A DNA stretch of 64,000 nucleotides from Methylotenera_A sp044222005 (GTDB lineage: Bacteria > Pseudomonadota > Gammaproteobacteria > Burkholderiales > Methylophilaceae), in assembly GCA_044222005.1 (NCBI GenBank), contig JBGANY010000002.1, positions 1-64,000 of the forward strand. The letters run 5' to 3'. The position numbers and the translations under genes are program-made. Shown one piece after another: positions 1-9,578 of the stretch (its first letter is position 1; each line of letters starts with the position of its first letter). The notes below the pieces were generated by a model, which had not been told where the DNA came from, searched no databases, and was given only the letters and a program-made list of their open reading frames with translations.

Positions 1-10
1 GAAATCAGCA

Positions 11-39
11 GTGAGTAAAAAGCTTTCCCCTGATATAAT
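11..39 (+). promoter_or_regulatory. adk promoter, extended -10 type
   Basis: TATAAT lies at 34-39 and is preceded by TG at 31-32, which makes an extended -10 element. No good -35 hexamer is seen at 11-17, as is common for extended -10 promoters. Transcription would start near 46 and give a leader of about 18 nt that carries the AAGGAG ribosome site just before the adk start. Confidence 0.55.
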
Positions 40-63
40 TAGCGCCTAATTTAAGGAGCTTTT

Positions 64-717
64 ATGAGAATAATTTTATTAGGCGCACCTGGTGCTGGCA
101 AAGGCACGCAAGCCACTTTTATTAAAGAGAAATTTAACATTCCGCAAATTTCTACTGGCGATATGTTGCGCGCCGCAGTTAAGGCAGGCACGCCTCTCGG
201 GCTGGAGGCCAAAGGTCATATGGATAGTGGCGGCTTAGTGCCGGACGCAGTAATTATTGGGCTGGTGAGCGAGCGTATTAAAGAGGCGGATTGCGCCAAT
301 GGCTTTTTATTTGACGGCTTCCCGCGCACCATTCCTCAGGCCGACGCCATGAAAGCAGCCGGTGTGATGATTGATTACGTGGTGGAAATTGATGTGCCTG
401 ATAGCGCGATCATCGAGCGCATGAGTGGCCGTCGCTCTCATCCTGCCAGCGGGCGTACTTACCATGTAAAATTCAACCCGCCCAAAGTTGCAGGTAAAGA
501 TGATGTAACAGGTGAAGATTTAGTACAGCGCGAGGATGACAAAGAAGATACTGTGAAAAAGCGTCTGGAAGTCTATCATTCACTAACAAAACCGTTGGTA
601 GAGTATTACGCAAATTGGGCTAAAAGTGGCGCTGCAGGTGCACCAAAACACGTAAAAGTGAATGGTTTGGGTGAAATGAACAGCATTCGCGACAATATTT
701 TTGCGGTACTTACGTAA
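64..717 (+). CDS. adk: Adenylate kinase
   Basis: Cytosolic enzyme that interconverts ATP + AMP and 2 ADP and so balances adenine nucleotides. The 217-aa product has the P-loop GAPGAGKGT at residues 7-15, the AMP-site motif STGDMLR near 30, the FLFDGFPRT segment near 80-88 and the long-form LID around GRRSHPASGRTYH. The LID lacks the four zinc cysteines seen in Gram-positive enzymes, which is normal for proteobacteria. The length matches the family (E. coli 214 aa) and the ATG follows an AAGGAG ribosome site by 7 nt. It has its own extended -10 promoter and is followed at 70 bp by an unrelated membrane-protein gene. Confidence 0.98.
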   Translation: MRIILLGAPGAGKGTQATFIKEKFNIPQISTGDMLRAAVKAGTPLGLEAKGHMDSGGLVPDAVIIGLVSERIKEADCANGFLFDGFPRTIPQADAMKAAGVMIDYVVEIDVPDSAIIERMSGRRSHPASGRTYHVKFNPPKVAGKDDVTGEDLVQREDDKEDTVKKRLEVYHSLTKPLVEYYANWAKSGAAGAPKHVKVNGLGEMNSIRDNIFAVLT

Positions 718-787
718 TATATCTTGAACATCTCTCAGATAGTATACAGCCTTGATAAAGCATCGGCGAAAACAAGGGACTAGACCC

Positions 788-1591
788 ATGAGCAAAAGCG
801 ATACACCAGTTACAGAAACTCCTCCCAGCAGCTTCCCGGTAATACGCCGAGTTAAAGCCAGTGCCGTCATCGACTGGCTCCACGCTGGTGTGGAAGACAC
901 TCGGCGCGCCGGTCGCGCCAGCATGTTCTATGGCCTATTTTTTGCTGTCGCCGGATGGTTGATGCACAAGGTTTTTGCCGAAGCATATGGGCTCTTCGCA
1001 GGGCTAACGACAGGCTTCCTCCTTCTTGGCCCGTTTCTCGCGATGGGGCTCTACGACCTGAGTCGGCGCATGGAACTCGGAGAACCACCGAAACTTGTTC
1101 CCAGCCTCACTGCCTGGCGCCCAAACATTGCCAATATCGGTCTGTTTGCCGCGCTGTTAGTCGTTATCCTGCTCGTCTGGGCACGTGTATCTATCATTAT
1201 TTTTACGCACTTTTTTGATGCGGGATTGCCAACTTTTTCCGATGTCATCCTCAGTGTAATTACACTCAAACAGCCCACTTTCACCCTTGTCTATTTTTCA
1301 GTCGGAGGGCTCTTTGCAGCCTTCGTCTTTGCCATCAGTGTTGTCGCCATGCCGCTAATGGTCGACCGCAAGTCCGATGCGGTCACCGCTGCCAAGGCCA
1401 GTCTCCTCGTCTGCGGACGTAACCCCGTTCCGTTGCTGCTATGGGCCTTCTGCATCGTAGTGCTTATCGGCTTCGGGTTTGCGACGAGTTTCCTTGGCCT
1501 GATCGTGACCATGCCAGTGGTAGGGCACGCGACCTGGCACGTCTATCGGGATGTGGTCGAAGCGAATAACCACCAGCACATAACCGCATAG
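788..1591 (+). CDS. DUF2189-family integral membrane protein
   Basis: Inner-membrane protein of 267 aa and unknown function. After a polar N-terminus of about 45 residues there are roughly six hydrophobic segments, in the pattern of the DUF2189 family: a glycine-rich first pair around FAGLTTGFLLLGPFLAMGLY, then a short cytoplasmic stretch with the DLSRRMELGE motif. I start it at the ATG at 788 (MSKSDTP), which follows an AAGGGAC ribosome site. An in-frame ATG at 752 would add 12 residues but has no such site. Codon use looks richer in C- and G-ending codons than in adk or the gene that follows, which could mean acquisition by transfer. It probably shares a transcript with the downstream glycosyltransferase gene (10-bp gap). 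Confidence 0.8.
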   Translation: MSKSDTPVTETPPSSFPVIRRVKASAVIDWLHAGVEDTRRAGRASMFYGLFFAVAGWLMHKVFAEAYGLFAGLTTGFLLLGPFLAMGLYDLSRRMELGEPPKLVPSLTAWRPNIANIGLFAALLVVILLVWARVSIIIFTHFFDAGLPTFSDVILSVITLKQPTFTLVYFSVGGLFAAFVFAISVVAMPLMVDRKSDAVTAAKASLLVCGRNPVPLLLWAFCIVVLIGFGFATSFLGLIVTMPVVGHATWHVYRDVVEANNHQHITA

Positions 1592-1601
1592 CAATCGCAT
1601 A

Positions 1602-3194
1602 ATGAAAAAAAATATTCGTTTTCAGATCCTATTGTTATGGATCTTTCTGGTTGTGCTCGGCCTGAATGGCCGTTCTTACTTTCCCATTGATGAAACGCGC
1701 TATGTCACTGTGGCATGGAACATGTGGCTCAATGGCGATTATTTGGTACCCTACCTTAACGGCGTTGCTTACAGCCACAAGCCGCCACTGTTATTCTGGC
1801 TGATTAATCTTGGCTGGAAAATTTTTGGCGTCAACGATTGGTGGCCGCGCCTTGTGCCTTCTTTATTTGCGTTGGCCAGCGTGTTCGTCACGCGTAACAT
1901 CGCAGGCAGGTTGTGGCCTGGCCAAATAAGTATAAAAGACAACGCCTCGCTCATCCTGATTAGTAGCGGCCTCTGGGTTATCTTCTCTACCGCATTGATG
2001 TTCGATATGCTGATTGCCTTCTTCACCGTGCTTGGCGTCTGGGGCATGCTCATTGCGGCGCAAGAACGCGCGATTAAAGGCTGGATATTGCTGGCACTCG
2101 CCATTGGCGGCGGCCTGCTGGCAAAGGGTCCTACTATTTTACTTCAACTGCTGCCCTTGGCACTACTCGTTCACTGGTGGAATGCTGAGAATAAACCCAA
2201 TGCTAAAAACTGGTATTTACCCTTGTTTTGCTCGGTACTTGGTGGAGCCGCAATCGCATTGATTTGGGCGATTCCTGCGGGAATTCATGGTGGTAGCGAG
2301 TACCAGCATGCTATTTTTTGGGGGCAGACTGCGGACCGCATGGTCGATTCGTTTGCGCATAAACGTCCATTTTGGTGGTATTTGCCTTTGATGCCTTTGC
2401 TTTTGTTTCCTTGGTCGCTATGGGGAACTTTTTTGCAAGGTTTATTCAACCACACCCACATCCGCAACGAAACTGGCGTACGCTTTACTTTTGCTTGGAT
2501 AATACCTGTCTTTGTAGCGCTTTCTCTCATTAGCGGCAAGCAAGTACACTATTTGCTCCCGCTATTTCCTGCCTGTGCCTTGTTAATTGCAAGGTGTATA
2601 GAAAACAGCCAGACAAATCTTCGCGTACACCTCTTGCCAATAAGCATTGCGACGTTATTACTCGGAGTTATTTTTCTTGGCTTACCTTACTATGCAAGCA
2701 GCAACCCCAGCCATTCCGCTCTTTGGTTGCAATCATTACCTGTTTGGCTTGGCATTTTTACAGTGCTTTTAGGGTTAACGTTACCCTTGCTGCCTAAACA
2801 ATCTGTGACCATTACAGTGTCACAAATCTCATTGTTTTCAATCATACTGGTGACCGCGGCCATGTATGTCCTAACTACCACAGCAGGTGACGCCTATGAT
2901 ATGCGCCCGATCAGCGCCAGGCTCAAGGTGCTGGAATCGCAGCATATTCCACTTGCCCACTCAGGAAAATATCCCGGCATTTACAACTTTGTAGGCAGAC
3001 TCGAACAATCGCCTGCCATTCTCGAAGCGGGCGATATAGAGCCTTGGTTTATCGCTCATCCCAACGGGCGTTTAATTGAATACTTTCACAACAAGGAAGA
3101 TTTGGGAAACCTGCCCTCTGAATACGAGCAAGCTTACAAAGGTGACTTCGTCGTCATCATAACGTACGAACAATGGCTGTCAACAAAGAAATAA
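1602..3194 (+). CDS. Glycosyltransferase family 39 (ArnT/PMT-like) membrane protein
   Basis: Polytopic inner-membrane glycosyltransferase of 530 aa that should transfer a sugar from a polyprenyl-phosphate carrier to a periplasmic acceptor such as lipid A or protein. Evidence: about ten or eleven membrane segments; the acidic pair D30-E31 (DETRY) in the first periplasmic loop, where GT-C enzymes carry catalytic acid residues; and the SHKPPLLFWL motif typical of ArnT-like proteins. The hydrophilic C-terminal domain begins near residue 430. No arn operon or other lipid A modification gene is adjacent, so the acceptor cannot be stated. The start is the ATG 10 nt after the DUF2189 gene. Confidence 0.85.
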   Translation: MKKNIRFQILLLWIFLVVLGLNGRSYFPIDETRYVTVAWNMWLNGDYLVPYLNGVAYSHKPPLLFWLINLGWKIFGVNDWWPRLVPSLFALASVFVTRNIAGRLWPGQISIKDNASLILISSGLWVIFSTALMFDMLIAFFTVLGVWGMLIAAQERAIKGWILLALAIGGGLLAKGPTILLQLLPLALLVHWWNAENKPNAKNWYLPLFCSVLGGAAIALIWAIPAGIHGGSEYQHAIFWGQTADRMVDSFAHKRPFWWYLPLMPLLLFPWSLWGTFLQGLFNHTHIRNETGVRFTFAWIIPVFVALSLISGKQVHYLLPLFPACALLIARCIENSQTNLRVHLLPISIATLLLGVIFLGLPYYASSNPSHSALWLQSLPVWLGIFTVLLGLTLPLLPKQSVTITVSQISLFSIILVTAAMYVLTTTAGDAYDMRPISARLKVLESQHIPLAHSGKYPGIYNFVGRLEQSPAILEAGDIEPWFIAHPNGRLIEYFHNKEDLGNLPSEYEQAYKGDFVVIITYEQWLSTKK

Positions 3195-3246
3195 TCTTGA
3201 AGCCTTCGAGTATAATCTCGTTTTAACTTTTCATTTCCGCAGAATC

Positions 3247-5632
3247 ATGCAGCAGCAATATCCCTTCAAAGAAATCGAACAACAGGCGCAACAATATTGG
3301 GAGTCCAATAAGACGTTTGCCGCCGTAGAAGCCAGCGACAAACCCAAACGCGTTTGGCCTGCCCGCCGAAAATGCTGCAATCGCCAATAAAACCGCGCCT
3401 GCGGCGTGGACCTACAGCAATATCGAACACATGAAAGCGCAGCTGAAACAGCTTGGGTTGGCGGTGGATTGGGACAGGGAAATCGCCACCTGCAAGCCGG
3501 AATACTACAAGTGGGAGCAGTGGCTGTTTACCGAGCTGTTCAAAAAAGGTCTCATCTACAAAAAAACCTCCACCGTGAACTGGGACCCGGTCGATGGTAC
3601 CGTGCTGGCCAATGAGCAAGTGATTGATGGCCGTGGCTGGCGCAGTGGCGCATTGGTAGAAAAGCGTGATATTCCACAGTATTTCATGAAGATTACCGCC
3701 TATGCTGAAGAATTGCTGAACGATTTAGACAAGCTTGATGGCTGGCCTGAGCAAGTCAAAACCATGCAGCGCAACTGGATAGGCAAGAGCTATGGTTGCG
3801 AGGTGGAGTTTCCTATCGTCGGACACGAAGGCAATCTCAAGGTGTACACCACGCGTCCGGACACCTTGATGGGCGCGACCTACGTGGCCGTTGCAGCCGA
3901 GCATGCGCTTGCCGCACTGGCAGCAGAAAACAATCCAGAACTGGCCGAGTTCATTGCAGAATGCAAGCGTGGCAGCGTGGCCGAAGCCGATGTGGCCACT
4001 GCTGAGAAAAAAGGCATGCCGACAGGCTTGTTTGTCACACATCCATTGAATGGCGAGCAATTGCCGATTTGGGTGGCGAATTACGTATTAGCGAGCTATG
4101 GTGAAGGCGCTGTAATGGCCGTGCCCGCGCATGATGAACGCGATTTTGAATTTGCCAACAAGTTTAATTTACCAATTAAACAAGTATTCAACAATACGGT
4201 AGTATTTACCGACGAGAAGAAACTCAAGCACCCTAAGTCAGATTATGAGAGTTACTATTTTGACGATAAATTGTGGAAAGATTGGTACGCATCTAAATCT
4301 GCCGATGAAGTTTTAGTATCGATGCAAGGAACATATTTTGGCATGAGCCATCAAGAAGCTTTTGATGCCATTGCCGCAGACTTAGAAGCCAAAAACCTCG
4401 GTAAAAAGCGTACGCAATACCGGCTGCGCGATTGGGGCGTGTCGCGTCAACGCTATTGGGGTTGCCCAATTCCGATTATCCATTGCCCATCATGCGGTGA
4501 AGTGCCAGTGCCTGAGAAACAGCTTCCGGTGGCGCTTCCAGAGCAGGTCACAATGGATGGCGTGGGTTCCCCCATTAAAAAAGACCCGAACTTTTATGAA
4601 ACCACCTGCCCGACTTGCGGCGGTAAAGCCACGCGTGAGACGGATACTCTGGACACTTTCTTTGAATCCTCCTGGTATTTTGCACGCTATGCCAGCTTTG
4701 ATTGCAGCGCTTCCATGGTGGATGCGCGTGCGAACTACTGGCTGCCTGTCGACCAGTATGTGGGCGGCATTGAACACGCTATTTTGCATCTTTTATATGC
4801 GCGCTTCTTCAACAAACTGATGCGCGACGTTGGGTTGATTAAAAACGACGAGCCTTTCACCAACCTGCTGACGCAAGGCATGGTGTTGAAAGATGGCTCT
4901 AAAATGAGCAAGTCCAAAGGCAACACGGTGGATCCGCAAGCGCTGATTGACACCTACGGCGCAGATACGGCGCGGCTTTTCATGATGTTTGCAGCGCCGC
5001 CCGAGCAAAGTCTGGAATGGGCAGACAGTGGCGTGGAGGGCGCGAATCGGTTCTTGCGCAGACTATGGAAAGCCGCATATGAACATGTGAGCTCAGGTTC
5101 GATCGACGCTTATAAATCTGGCGATTTACCAGCAGCGTTAAAACAGTTGCGGTTGCAACTGCATCAAACTATCGAAAAAGTGGGGGACGACTATGGGCGC
5201 CGCCACAGTTTTAACACCGCCATTTCCTCGGTGATGGAGCTGATGAATGCACTGGCAAAAATTGAAGGCACAGATGAAATCACACGCCGGGTGCGTCAGG
5301 AAGTATTGCAGAATGTGACTTTGCTGCTTTCGCCGATCGTACCGCATATTTGCCAGGCACTTTGGGCAGAATTATGTCCGCAAAGCCACATTCTGCAGGC
5401 CGGCTGGCCAGCTGCCGACAAGGCCGCTATGGTGCAGGACACAGTAGAATATGTGATTCAGGTGAATGGAAAACTGCGCGGCAATATGACTGCTTCACGC
5501 GAAGCCAGCAAACAGGCCATCGAGAAAATGGCACTTGAGCAAACTTATGTGACAAAGTTTTTGCTTGAAGGCACGTCTGTGCGTAAAATCATTGTTGTAC
5601 CGAATAAACTGGTAAACGTAGTGATAGGATAA
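3247..5632 (+). pseudogene. leuS: Leucyl-tRNA synthetase, broken by an N-terminal deletion and frameshift
   Basis: LeuRS charges tRNA-Leu. The true ATG is at 3247, and the frame reads a normal N-terminus ending in SDKPK. At about 3349 it jumps, in a different frame, to FGLPAENAA (from 3353), which continues to 5632 as a normal LeuRS. The roughly 46 residues expected between KPK and FGLP are absent. They include the catalytic HIGH motif (HMGH in the family) and the first strand of the Rossmann fold. The rest is intact: CP1 editing domain, zinc cysteines (CPSC and CPTC), KMSKSKGN near 4903-4926, anticodon-binding and C-terminal domains. As written the gene cannot give active enzyme, so either the assembly is wrong here or another leuS exists. 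A TATAAT at 3212-3217 is a candidate -10 without a clear -35. Confidence 0.93.
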
Positions 5633-5635
5633 ATA

Positions 5636-6127
5636 TTGAAACTCGGCCTTCGCACATTATTTTATATTGCCTTGATCGCCAGCCTGATTGGCTGCGGCTT
5701 TCATTTGCGCGGTACGGCCGATTTATCATTTAACAGCATATTTATTCAAGGCAACACGCTGGTCATCTCAAAAAACCTCAACAAACGGCTTGTTACCAAT
5801 GGCGTGAAAGTGCTGGACAGTGCCGAAAACGCAGACCTGTTGCTGGAAATGATAGGCGAAGAGAGCGAAAAGCGCATTCTTTCTTTAAGCGGCAAAGGCA
5901 AAGTAAACGAATTTGAGCTGTATTACCGTGTGCACTACCGCACTAAACCTGCCGGCGCGGAGCTATGGAGCCCGGTGCATACCATAGAAGCACGCCGCGA
6001 CTTCTCGTACAGCGATGCCAATCTATTGGCCAAGCAGGGTGAAGAAAAGCGCTTAAACGAGGGCATGCAACAAGACGTCATTAGCGGAATAATGCGCAGG
6101 TTATCTACCTTAAAAAACAGCCAATAA
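5636..6127 (+). CDS. lptE: LPS-assembly lipoprotein LptE
   Basis: Outer-membrane lipoprotein that plugs the LptD barrel in the last step of lipopolysaccharide export. The 163-aa product has a lipoprotein signal peptide with lipobox LIGC (Cys about residue 20) followed by GFHLRG, the hallmark opening of LptE/RlpB. The start is a TTG four bases after the leuS stop, with an AGGA ribosome site overlapping the end of leuS; no ATG is available. The order leuS-lptE-holA is the standard proteobacterial operon, so translation is probably coupled to leuS, which matters because leuS is damaged here. Confidence 0.93.
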   Translation: MKLGLRTLFYIALIASLIGCGFHLRGTADLSFNSIFIQGNTLVISKNLNKRLVTNGVKVLDSAENADLLLEMIGEESEKRILSLSGKGKVNEFELYYRVHYRTKPAGAELWSPVHTIEARRDFSYSDANLLAKQGEEKRLNEGMQQDVISGIMRRLSTLKNSQ

Positions 6128-6133
6128 ACCCAC

Positions 6134-7150
6134 ATGGCGCGTCTGGAACAAAACCAACTTAAACAACAGCTTGCACAACAATTATCGCCGCTGTATGTAT
6201 TGGTTGGCGATGAACCATTGGCGCAAAGCGAATGCCTGGACATGATACGCCAGGCGGCGCGCAGAGCAGGTGCGGATGAGCGCACCGGTTATATTGTAGA
6301 GCGCAACTTCAATTGGCAGGCGATCCAGCAATATGGGCAGGCACTCTCGCTTTTTTCATCAAAACGTATTCTTGAAATCCATATTCCCAGCGGGAAACCC
6401 GGCGTGGATGGCGGCAAGGCCTTAGCCGAACTTGCTGCAAATCCAATTCAGGACACCACGACGATTGTCGTGCTGCCAGGACTGGAGCGCGAAGCGAAAA
6501 ACAGCGCCTGGTTTAATGCATTGCAGAATGCAGCCGTGCTGATTGAATTGAAAGAGATTGCACCAAACCAGCTGCCGCAATGGCTGGCAGGCAGATTAGC
6601 ACAGCAAAATCAAAGCACGGATGCAGTTTCGCTGGCATTCATCGCACACCAGGTGGAAGGCAATCTGCTGGCTGCGCATCAGGAAATTCAAAAACTGGCA
6701 CTGTTATACCCTGCCGGAGAAATCAGTGCCGACGCGGTGCGCGAAGCCGTGCTCAACGTATCGCGCTATGATGCTTTCCAGCTTGGCGAGGCTGTACTGG
6801 CAGGCGAAGCCGAGCGTACTGCGCGTATTCTGCAAGGCCTGCGGGACGAAGGCGAACAGCCGGTCGCTGTAATGAACCCGCTGATGTGGCTATTGCGCCC
6901 CCTAGTGCGCATTAAGCAGGCAGAAATGCGCGGCGAAAATGTGATGAACGCGATGACGAATGCACGCATTTATGGCGACCGGCAATCGCTGGTAAAACGT
7001 GCATTGGCGCGGCTTAGCCTACGCCAGCTTGAAGCGGCGTTACAAAAGTTGTGCGATATCGACAAAACCGCCAAAGGTGTGATGCAGGGCGACGCCTGGC
7101 TGGAACTTTCCAGATTATGTTTCGGTCTGGCTAAGGTGCGCGGACGCTAA
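6134..7150 (+). CDS. holA: DNA polymerase III subunit delta
   Basis: The delta subunit opens the beta sliding clamp within the clamp-loader complex. The 338-aa product has the expected length and the N-terminal YVLVGDEPLAQSE segment that corresponds to the degenerate nucleotide-binding site of delta, followed by the helical collar domain with the SRYDAFQLGEAVLAG segment. It starts 6 bp after lptE, in the conserved leuS-lptE-holA order. Delta lacks a functional P-loop in all bacteria, and none is seen. Confidence 0.95.
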   Translation: MARLEQNQLKQQLAQQLSPLYVLVGDEPLAQSECLDMIRQAARRAGADERTGYIVERNFNWQAIQQYGQALSLFSSKRILEIHIPSGKPGVDGGKALAELAANPIQDTTTIVVLPGLEREAKNSAWFNALQNAAVLIELKEIAPNQLPQWLAGRLAQQNQSTDAVSLAFIAHQVEGNLLAAHQEIQKLALLYPAGEISADAVREAVLNVSRYDAFQLGEAVLAGEAERTARILQGLRDEGEQPVAVMNPLMWLLRPLVRIKQAEMRGENVMNAMTNARIYGDRQSLVKRALARLSLRQLEAALQKLCDIDKTAKGVMQGDAWLELSRLCFGLAKVRGR

Positions 7151-7185
7151 AACATTATTTGCAGAAAAAAAGTATAATGCCGGCT

Positions 7186-8442
7186 ATGGACATTAAACAT
7201 TACATGCAAACAGTAGGTGCTGGAGCGCGCAAAGCCTCTCGGCTGATGGCCAGCGCCAGCACCAACACCAAAAACCTCGCGCTCACACACATTGCCGATG
7301 CGATTCTGCGCGACAAAGCCGCTTTGCTTGCTGCCAACAAACAGGATTTGGACTCCGCAAGGGCAAACGGCTTAGACGCTGCCATGCTGGACAGGCTCAC
7401 TTTAACCGAAAAATCCATCCATTCCATGGCAGAAGGCCTGCGGCAAATCGCGACTTTACCTGACCCGATTGGCGAAATGAGCAATTTCAAATACCGTCCA
7501 AGCGGCATACAAATTGGCCAGATGCGCGTGCCTTTAGGCGTGATTGGCATTATTTACGAAGCGCGGCCAAATGTAACGGCAGACGCCGCCGGTCTTTGCA
7601 TTAAATCCGGCAATGCTGCCATTCTGCGCGGTGGCAGCGAGGCGATTCATTGTAATCAGGCCTTGGCAAAACTCGTGCATGAAGGACTGGAAAAAGCCGG
7701 ACTACCAAAATCTGCAGTGCAGGTGGTTGAAACAACTGATAGACAAGCTGTAGGCGAACTTATCACCATGAAGGCGTTTGTAGATGTCATCGTGCCACGC
7801 GGCGGCAAAGGCCTGATCGAGCGCATCAGTAATGATGCACGCATTCCTGTGATTAAACACCTGGATGGCAATTGCCACGTTTATATTGACGACGATGCCG
7901 ATTTTGATAAAGCATTGCGCATTTTAGAAAACAGTAAAACGCAGCGTTTAGGCACTTGCAACACGGCGGAATCGCTGTTGGTAGCGCGTTCAGTAGCTAA
8001 AACCATGCTGCCAAAACTGGCTGAAATGCTGACTTCGCATGGCATCGAAATTCGTGGTTGCCCCGAAACCTGTGCGCTGGTAAAACAAGCCAAACCAGCG
8101 ACGGAAGAAGATTACTACACCGAATACCTGGCAGCGATTATCTCCTGCAAAGTGGTGGATGGGCTAGATGAAGCGATTGCGCACATCAATCAACATTCAT
8201 CGCAACATACCGAAGCGATTGTGACTGAAAATTATACGCACGCCAGAAAATTTCTGCGTGAAGTCGATTCCAGCAGCGTGATGGTGAATGCTTCCACAAG
8301 GTTCGCCGATGGCTTTGAATATGGCCTGGGTGCCGAAATCGGCATCTCGACCGACAAACTGCATGCACGCGGCCCGGTGGGTCTTGAAGGCCTGACTTCG
8401 CTTAAATATATCGTACTGGGTGATGGGCAAGTAAGAGCCTGA
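7186..8442 (+). CDS. proA: Gamma-glutamyl phosphate reductase
   Basis: NADPH-dependent reductase that converts gamma-glutamyl phosphate to glutamate-5-semialdehyde, the second step of proline synthesis. The 418-aa product shows the aldehyde-dehydrogenase fold signatures of ProA: GVIGIIYEARPNVT, the catalytic Cys in LGTCNTAESLLV and the FADGFEYGLGAEIGIST segment. I start at the ATG at 7186 (MDIKHYMQ), the usual betaproteobacterial ProA start; an ATG at 7177 would add three residues. No ribosome site precedes either ATG, and TATAAT at 7173-7178 would put the transcript start at or next to 7186, so the mRNA may be leaderless. Its partner proB is about 38 kb away in this window. Confidence 0.96.
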   Translation: MDIKHYMQTVGAGARKASRLMASASTNTKNLALTHIADAILRDKAALLAANKQDLDSARANGLDAAMLDRLTLTEKSIHSMAEGLRQIATLPDPIGEMSNFKYRPSGIQIGQMRVPLGVIGIIYEARPNVTADAAGLCIKSGNAAILRGGSEAIHCNQALAKLVHEGLEKAGLPKSAVQVVETTDRQAVGELITMKAFVDVIVPRGGKGLIERISNDARIPVIKHLDGNCHVYIDDDADFDKALRILENSKTQRLGTCNTAESLLVARSVAKTMLPKLAEMLTSHGIEIRGCPETCALVKQAKPATEEDYYTEYLAAIISCKVVDGLDEAIAHINQHSSQHTEAIVTENYTHARKFLREVDSSSVMVNASTRFADGFEYGLGAEIGISTDKLHARGPVGLEGLTSLKYIVLGDGQVRA

Positions 8443-8451
8443 TTACGCGCT

Positions 8452-8922
8452 ATGGACACGTTCAGCCACGCGCTTTGGGGCTACGGCCTGTTTGGCTATA
8501 AACGCTATGCCTGGCTAGCCGTATTTTTTGGCGCCATGCCGGATTTAATCACATTTGGCGCATTCATGTTAATGCAAATGATTCAGGGCACCTGGCACAT
8601 CGGGCCTCCCCCAGTGGCAATTATTCCGGAGTGGCTTTTTACCACCTATTCATTGGGTCATAGCTTTGTGATCTGTTTGCCAGTTATCGCCTTGGTTGCT
8701 TTATGGCGCAAACCCATTGCATTCGCCATGCTGGCATGGCCGTTTCATATCGTGCTAGATTTTCCATTTCATACCTTCGCATATTTCCCCACACCGATTT
8801 TCTGGCCGATACATGACTTTAAGATTGATGGCATTTCCTGGGCGCACTGGTATGTGTGGCTGCCGAATGTCGCGGGCTTGATCTTGCTGTTTCACTATCG
8901 TCGTCGCCAGAAAAACCGCTAA
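8452..8922 (+). CDS. Small membrane protein, metal-dependent hydrolase-like
   Basis: A 156-aa integral membrane protein with about four hydrophobic segments and conserved His/Asp positions: FSHALWGYG at the N-terminus, GAMPDL near residue 28, LGHS near 65 and HIVLDFPFH near 102. These resemble the YdjM/DUF457 group annotated as membrane-bound metal-dependent hydrolases, although the activity is not established for the family. It sits between proA (9 bp upstream) and nadD (8 bp downstream), so it is co-transcribed with them. I cannot assign a substrate. Confidence 0.7.
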   Translation: MDTFSHALWGYGLFGYKRYAWLAVFFGAMPDLITFGAFMLMQMIQGTWHIGPPPVAIIPEWLFTTYSLGHSFVICLPVIALVALWRKPIAFAMLAWPFHIVLDFPFHTFAYFPTPIFWPIHDFKIDGISWAHWYVWLPNVAGLILLFHYRRRQKNR

Positions 8923-8930
8923 CCGCTCAC

Positions 8931-9578
8931 ATGAAAAAATGCATCGGTATTTTGGGCGGCACATTCAACCCCATTCACCATGGGCATTTGCGCATGGCGC
9001 AAGAACTGGCGGATGCACTTGGCTTTGACGAAGTGCGATTCATCCCGTCGGCCAGTCCGCCCCACAGAACAACACCAGAAGTTTCTGCCGAGCATCGCGC
9101 TGCGATGGTGCAATTAGCGATTGCTGACAATCCTTTATTTAAGCTGGATATGCGAGAACTAGCGCGCACGGGCGCGTCTTACATGATTGATACACTCATT
9201 TCGTTGCGGGAGGAATTGGGTGAGCATGCCGCACTTTGCCTGATCATGGGCAGCGATGCCTTTGTAAAGCTTGACACCTGGCACCACTGGCAAAAACTAT
9301 TGGATTACTGCCATATCATTCTGGTACAAAGGCCTAATATTTCGCCAGATCTGCCCAGGTTATCCGCAAAACTTACATCACTGCTGCACGACCATTACAC
9401 AGAAAACGTGGATGATTTAACAGAAAAAACAACTGGCTACATTCATATGCAAAAAATTACGCCACTGGATATATCAGCCACCAGGATTCGGGAAAGCCTG
9501 AAAGCTTGTCACAGCGTGCGCTATTTGATGCCGGAAAGTGTCATTACCTATATTGCCACTCACAAACTATACGGATAA
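8931..9578 (+). CDS. nadD: Nicotinate-nucleotide adenylyltransferase
   Basis: Transfers AMP from ATP to nicotinate mononucleotide, giving deamido-NAD in NAD synthesis. The 215-aa product carries the nucleotidyltransferase signature GGTFNPIHHGHLR near residues 9-21 and the C-terminal ISATRIRE motif. The start is the ATG at 8931; an upstream extension of the frame overlaps the preceding gene and is not needed. The rsfS and rlmH genes that often follow nadD are absent. Instead the 3' end overlaps the convergent bioD by 19 bp. Confidence 0.96.
   Translation: MKKCIGILGGTFNPIHHGHLRMAQELADALGFDEVRFIPSASPPHRTTPEVSAEHRAAMVQLAIADNPLFKLDMRELARTGASYMIDTLISLREELGEHAALCLIMGSDAFVKLDTWHHWQKLLDYCHIILVQRPNISPDLPRLSAKLTSLLHDHYTENVDDLTEKTTGYIHMQKITPLDISATRIRESLKACHSVRYLMPESVITYIATHKLYG

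Noticed and set aside
583..924. Minus-strand open frame across the adk/DUF2189 gap
   Set aside because: Low-complexity product without motifs; both overlapped genes are clear.
3198..3217. TTGAAG and TATAAT before leuS as a promoter pair
   Set aside because: The spacing is only 8 bp, too short for a sigma-70 promoter; only the -10 is plausible.
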